Origin: Methanobrevibacter sp.
GTDB taxonomy: Archaea > Methanobacteriota > Methanobacteria > Methanobacteriales > Methanobacteriaceae
Assembly: GCA_009776495.1 (NCBI GenBank)
Contig: WRNS01000088.1
Location: 1-5,277, forward strand
Length of the DNA: 5,277 bases
Reading direction: 5' to 3'
Under the pieces are notes generated by a model. That model was not told where the DNA came from. It did no database searches and was given only the letters and a program-made list of their open reading frames with translations. The position numbers were made by a program, and so were the translations under genes. Shown piece after piece: positions 4,302-5,277 of the stretch (the first letter of the stretch is position 1; each line of letters starts with the position of its first letter).

Positions 4302-5126
4302 ATGTCAACAAAAAGAATTATACCATGTTTAGATTGTGATTTACAAGTTCCAGAAGGACGTGTCGTTAAAGGAGTTGAGTTTAAACAAATAAAATATGCT
4401 GGAAACCCTATTGAATTAGCTAAAAAGTATTATAATCAAGGTGCAGACGAAATTGTCCTTTTAGATATTACCGCCTCAAAGGAAAAAAGAGCTACCATGA
4501 AAAATGTGGTTGAAGCTGTTGCAAAAGAGGTTGCCATACCTATCTGTATAGGTGGTGGAATAGGAAAAGTTGATGATTATATTAATTTACTCAAAGCTGG
4601 GGCTCATAAATGTTCCACTAACACAGCAGCTATTCATAATCCTGAACTGATAAATGAAGCATCTGAAGCAGTTGGAACTCATGCTTGTGTTGTTGGAATT
4701 GATGCAAAAAGAAGATATTTAGATGACCCAAGTGAAAGTGATGAGAGAAACATTGTTGAGACGAAAAATGGCTACTGCTGGTTTGACACAAGTATTTATG
4801 GTGGAAGTGAATTTACAGGAATGGATGCTATTAACTGGGCTCAAGAGTGTGAACAAAGAGGAGCAGGAGAAATTCTTCTAACTTCAATGGATCGTGATGG
4901 AACCAAGGATGGTTACGATCTTGAACTCACCAAAGCTATTGTTGATGCTGTGGATATTCCTGTGATAGCTTCTGGAGGAGTGGGAAAACCAGAACACATT
5001 TTAGAAGCTTTCAAAATAGCTGATGCAGACGCGGCATTAGCTGCAAGCATCTTCCACTTCGATGAATATCCTGTTCCAGAGGTTAAAAAATACTTGAAAG
5101 AAAAAGGACTTAATGTAAACTTATGA
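4302..5126 (+). CDS. hisF: Imidazole glycerol phosphate synthase cyclase subunit HisF
   Basis: HisF is the (beta/alpha)8-barrel subunit that, with the glutaminase HisH, converts PRFAR and glutamine-derived ammonia into imidazole glycerol phosphate and AICAR, in step 5 of histidine biosynthesis. The catalytic aspartates are D11 (PCLDCD) and D134 (GIDAKR). Phosphate-binding glycines are visible in IGGGIG (83-88) and SGGVG (224-228). The substrate-side motif LTSMDRDGTKDGYD is at 193-206. Residues matching the ammonia gate of Thermotoga HisF are kept: R5, E50, K103 and E190. At 274 aa it exceeds the roughly 253 of Thermotoga HisF, mainly because of about 19 extra residues after IDAKR (139-170 region) and four in the first loop (CLDCDLQVPEG). 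Start 4302 follows GGAG at 4290-4293 and matches the family N-terminus MSTKRIIPCLD. No other his gene is in the window, so hisF is not in a local his operon. HisH must be encoded elsewhere. Confidence 0.98.
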   Translation: MSTKRIIPCLDCDLQVPEGRVVKGVEFKQIKYAGNPIELAKKYYNQGADEIVLLDITASKEKRATMKNVVEAVAKEVAIPICIGGGIGKVDDYINLLKAGAHKCSTNTAAIHNPELINEASEAVGTHACVVGIDAKRRYLDDPSESDERNIVETKNGYCWFDTSIYGGSEFTGMDAINWAQECEQRGAGEILLTSMDRDGTKDGYDLELTKAIVDAVDIPVIASGGVGKPEHILEAFKIADADAALAASIFHFDEYPVPEVKKYLKEKGLNVNL

Positions 5127-5137
5127 TTTTATATAAG

Positions 5138-5146
5138 TTTTTTTTT
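5138..5146 (+). terminator. Oligo-T terminator after hisF
   Basis: A run of nine T starts 12 bases after the hisF stop codon, and further T-tracts follow. This is the expected archaeal intrinsic stop signal, with no hairpin needed. Confidence 0.55.
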
Positions 5147-5263
5147 ATTTATTTATTTTTTATTTACTTTTAATTTACTTTTAATAAATTTTTAATTTAT
5201 TTTTAATTATTTTTTATTTATTTTTTTATTAATTTTTTATTAATTTATTTATTTAAAAACTTG
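5138..5263. repeat. T-rich low-complexity tail
   Basis: The spacer after hisF is built from loosely repeated TTTTAATTTA/TTTTTATTAA words of about 10 to 12 bases, almost free of G and C. Unit length is irregular, unlike the exact 10-bp array at 3291-3360. No gene or promoter is identifiable. It offers several T-tracts that would stop + strand transcripts. The last few bases (CTTGAATCTCATGAAATT) return to more mixed sequence but are too short to interpret. Confidence 0.5.
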
Positions 5264-5277
5264 AATCTCATGAAATT

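Overview
The window looks like chromosomal DNA from a methanogenic archaeon of the order Methanobacteriales, most likely Methanobrevibacter or a close relative; this is inference. The reasons are very low GC content with T-rich spacers, archaeal TATA boxes (for example TTTATATA), a Shine-Dalgarno sequence of the AGGTGAT type, a tRNA gene without an encoded CCA end, an XPD/DinG-type Fe-S helicase, and a HisF with a long insertion. No 16S rRNA or other taxonomic marker is present, so the genus is not proven.

Layout from left to right. (1) A + strand superfamily 2 helicase of the Rad3/XPD/DinG type (102-1955), with an N-terminal zinc-knuckle motif and a probable leaderless start. (2) A convergent - strand gene for a small four-cysteine zinc-ribbon protein (2028-2294). 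It has a textbook ribosome binding site, and its TATA box lies inside a perfect 10+10 bp inverted repeat that looks like an operator. (3) A - strand gene (2463-3197) for an uncharacterised protein with an N-terminal ribbon-helix-helix-like DNA-binding segment. (4) A divergent intergenic region (3198-3515) holding seven head-to-tail 10-bp repeats plus promoters for both flanking genes. (5) A + strand gene for a small basic protein of unknown function (3516-3749). (6) A convergent tRNA-Arg(UCG) on the - strand (3769-3843). (7) A gene-free, very AT-rich stretch (3844-4301) with the tRNA promoter at one end and the hisF promoter at the other. (8) hisF on the + strand (4302-5126), encoding the cyclase subunit of imidazole glycerol phosphate synthase in histidine biosynthesis. 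(9) A T-rich low-complexity tail (5127-5277).

The genes do not form an operon. Each has its own promoter-like sequence, and helicase, tRNA and hisF are unrelated housekeeping functions. The part most worth following up is 2463-3516. A predicted ribbon-helix-helix protein is encoded directly downstream of seven 10-bp direct repeats set at one DNA helical turn, just beyond its own TATA box. This resembles known autoregulatory arrangements in which ribbon-helix-helix proteins bind short repeats. The alternative is that the phased T-tracts are simply curved, structural DNA.
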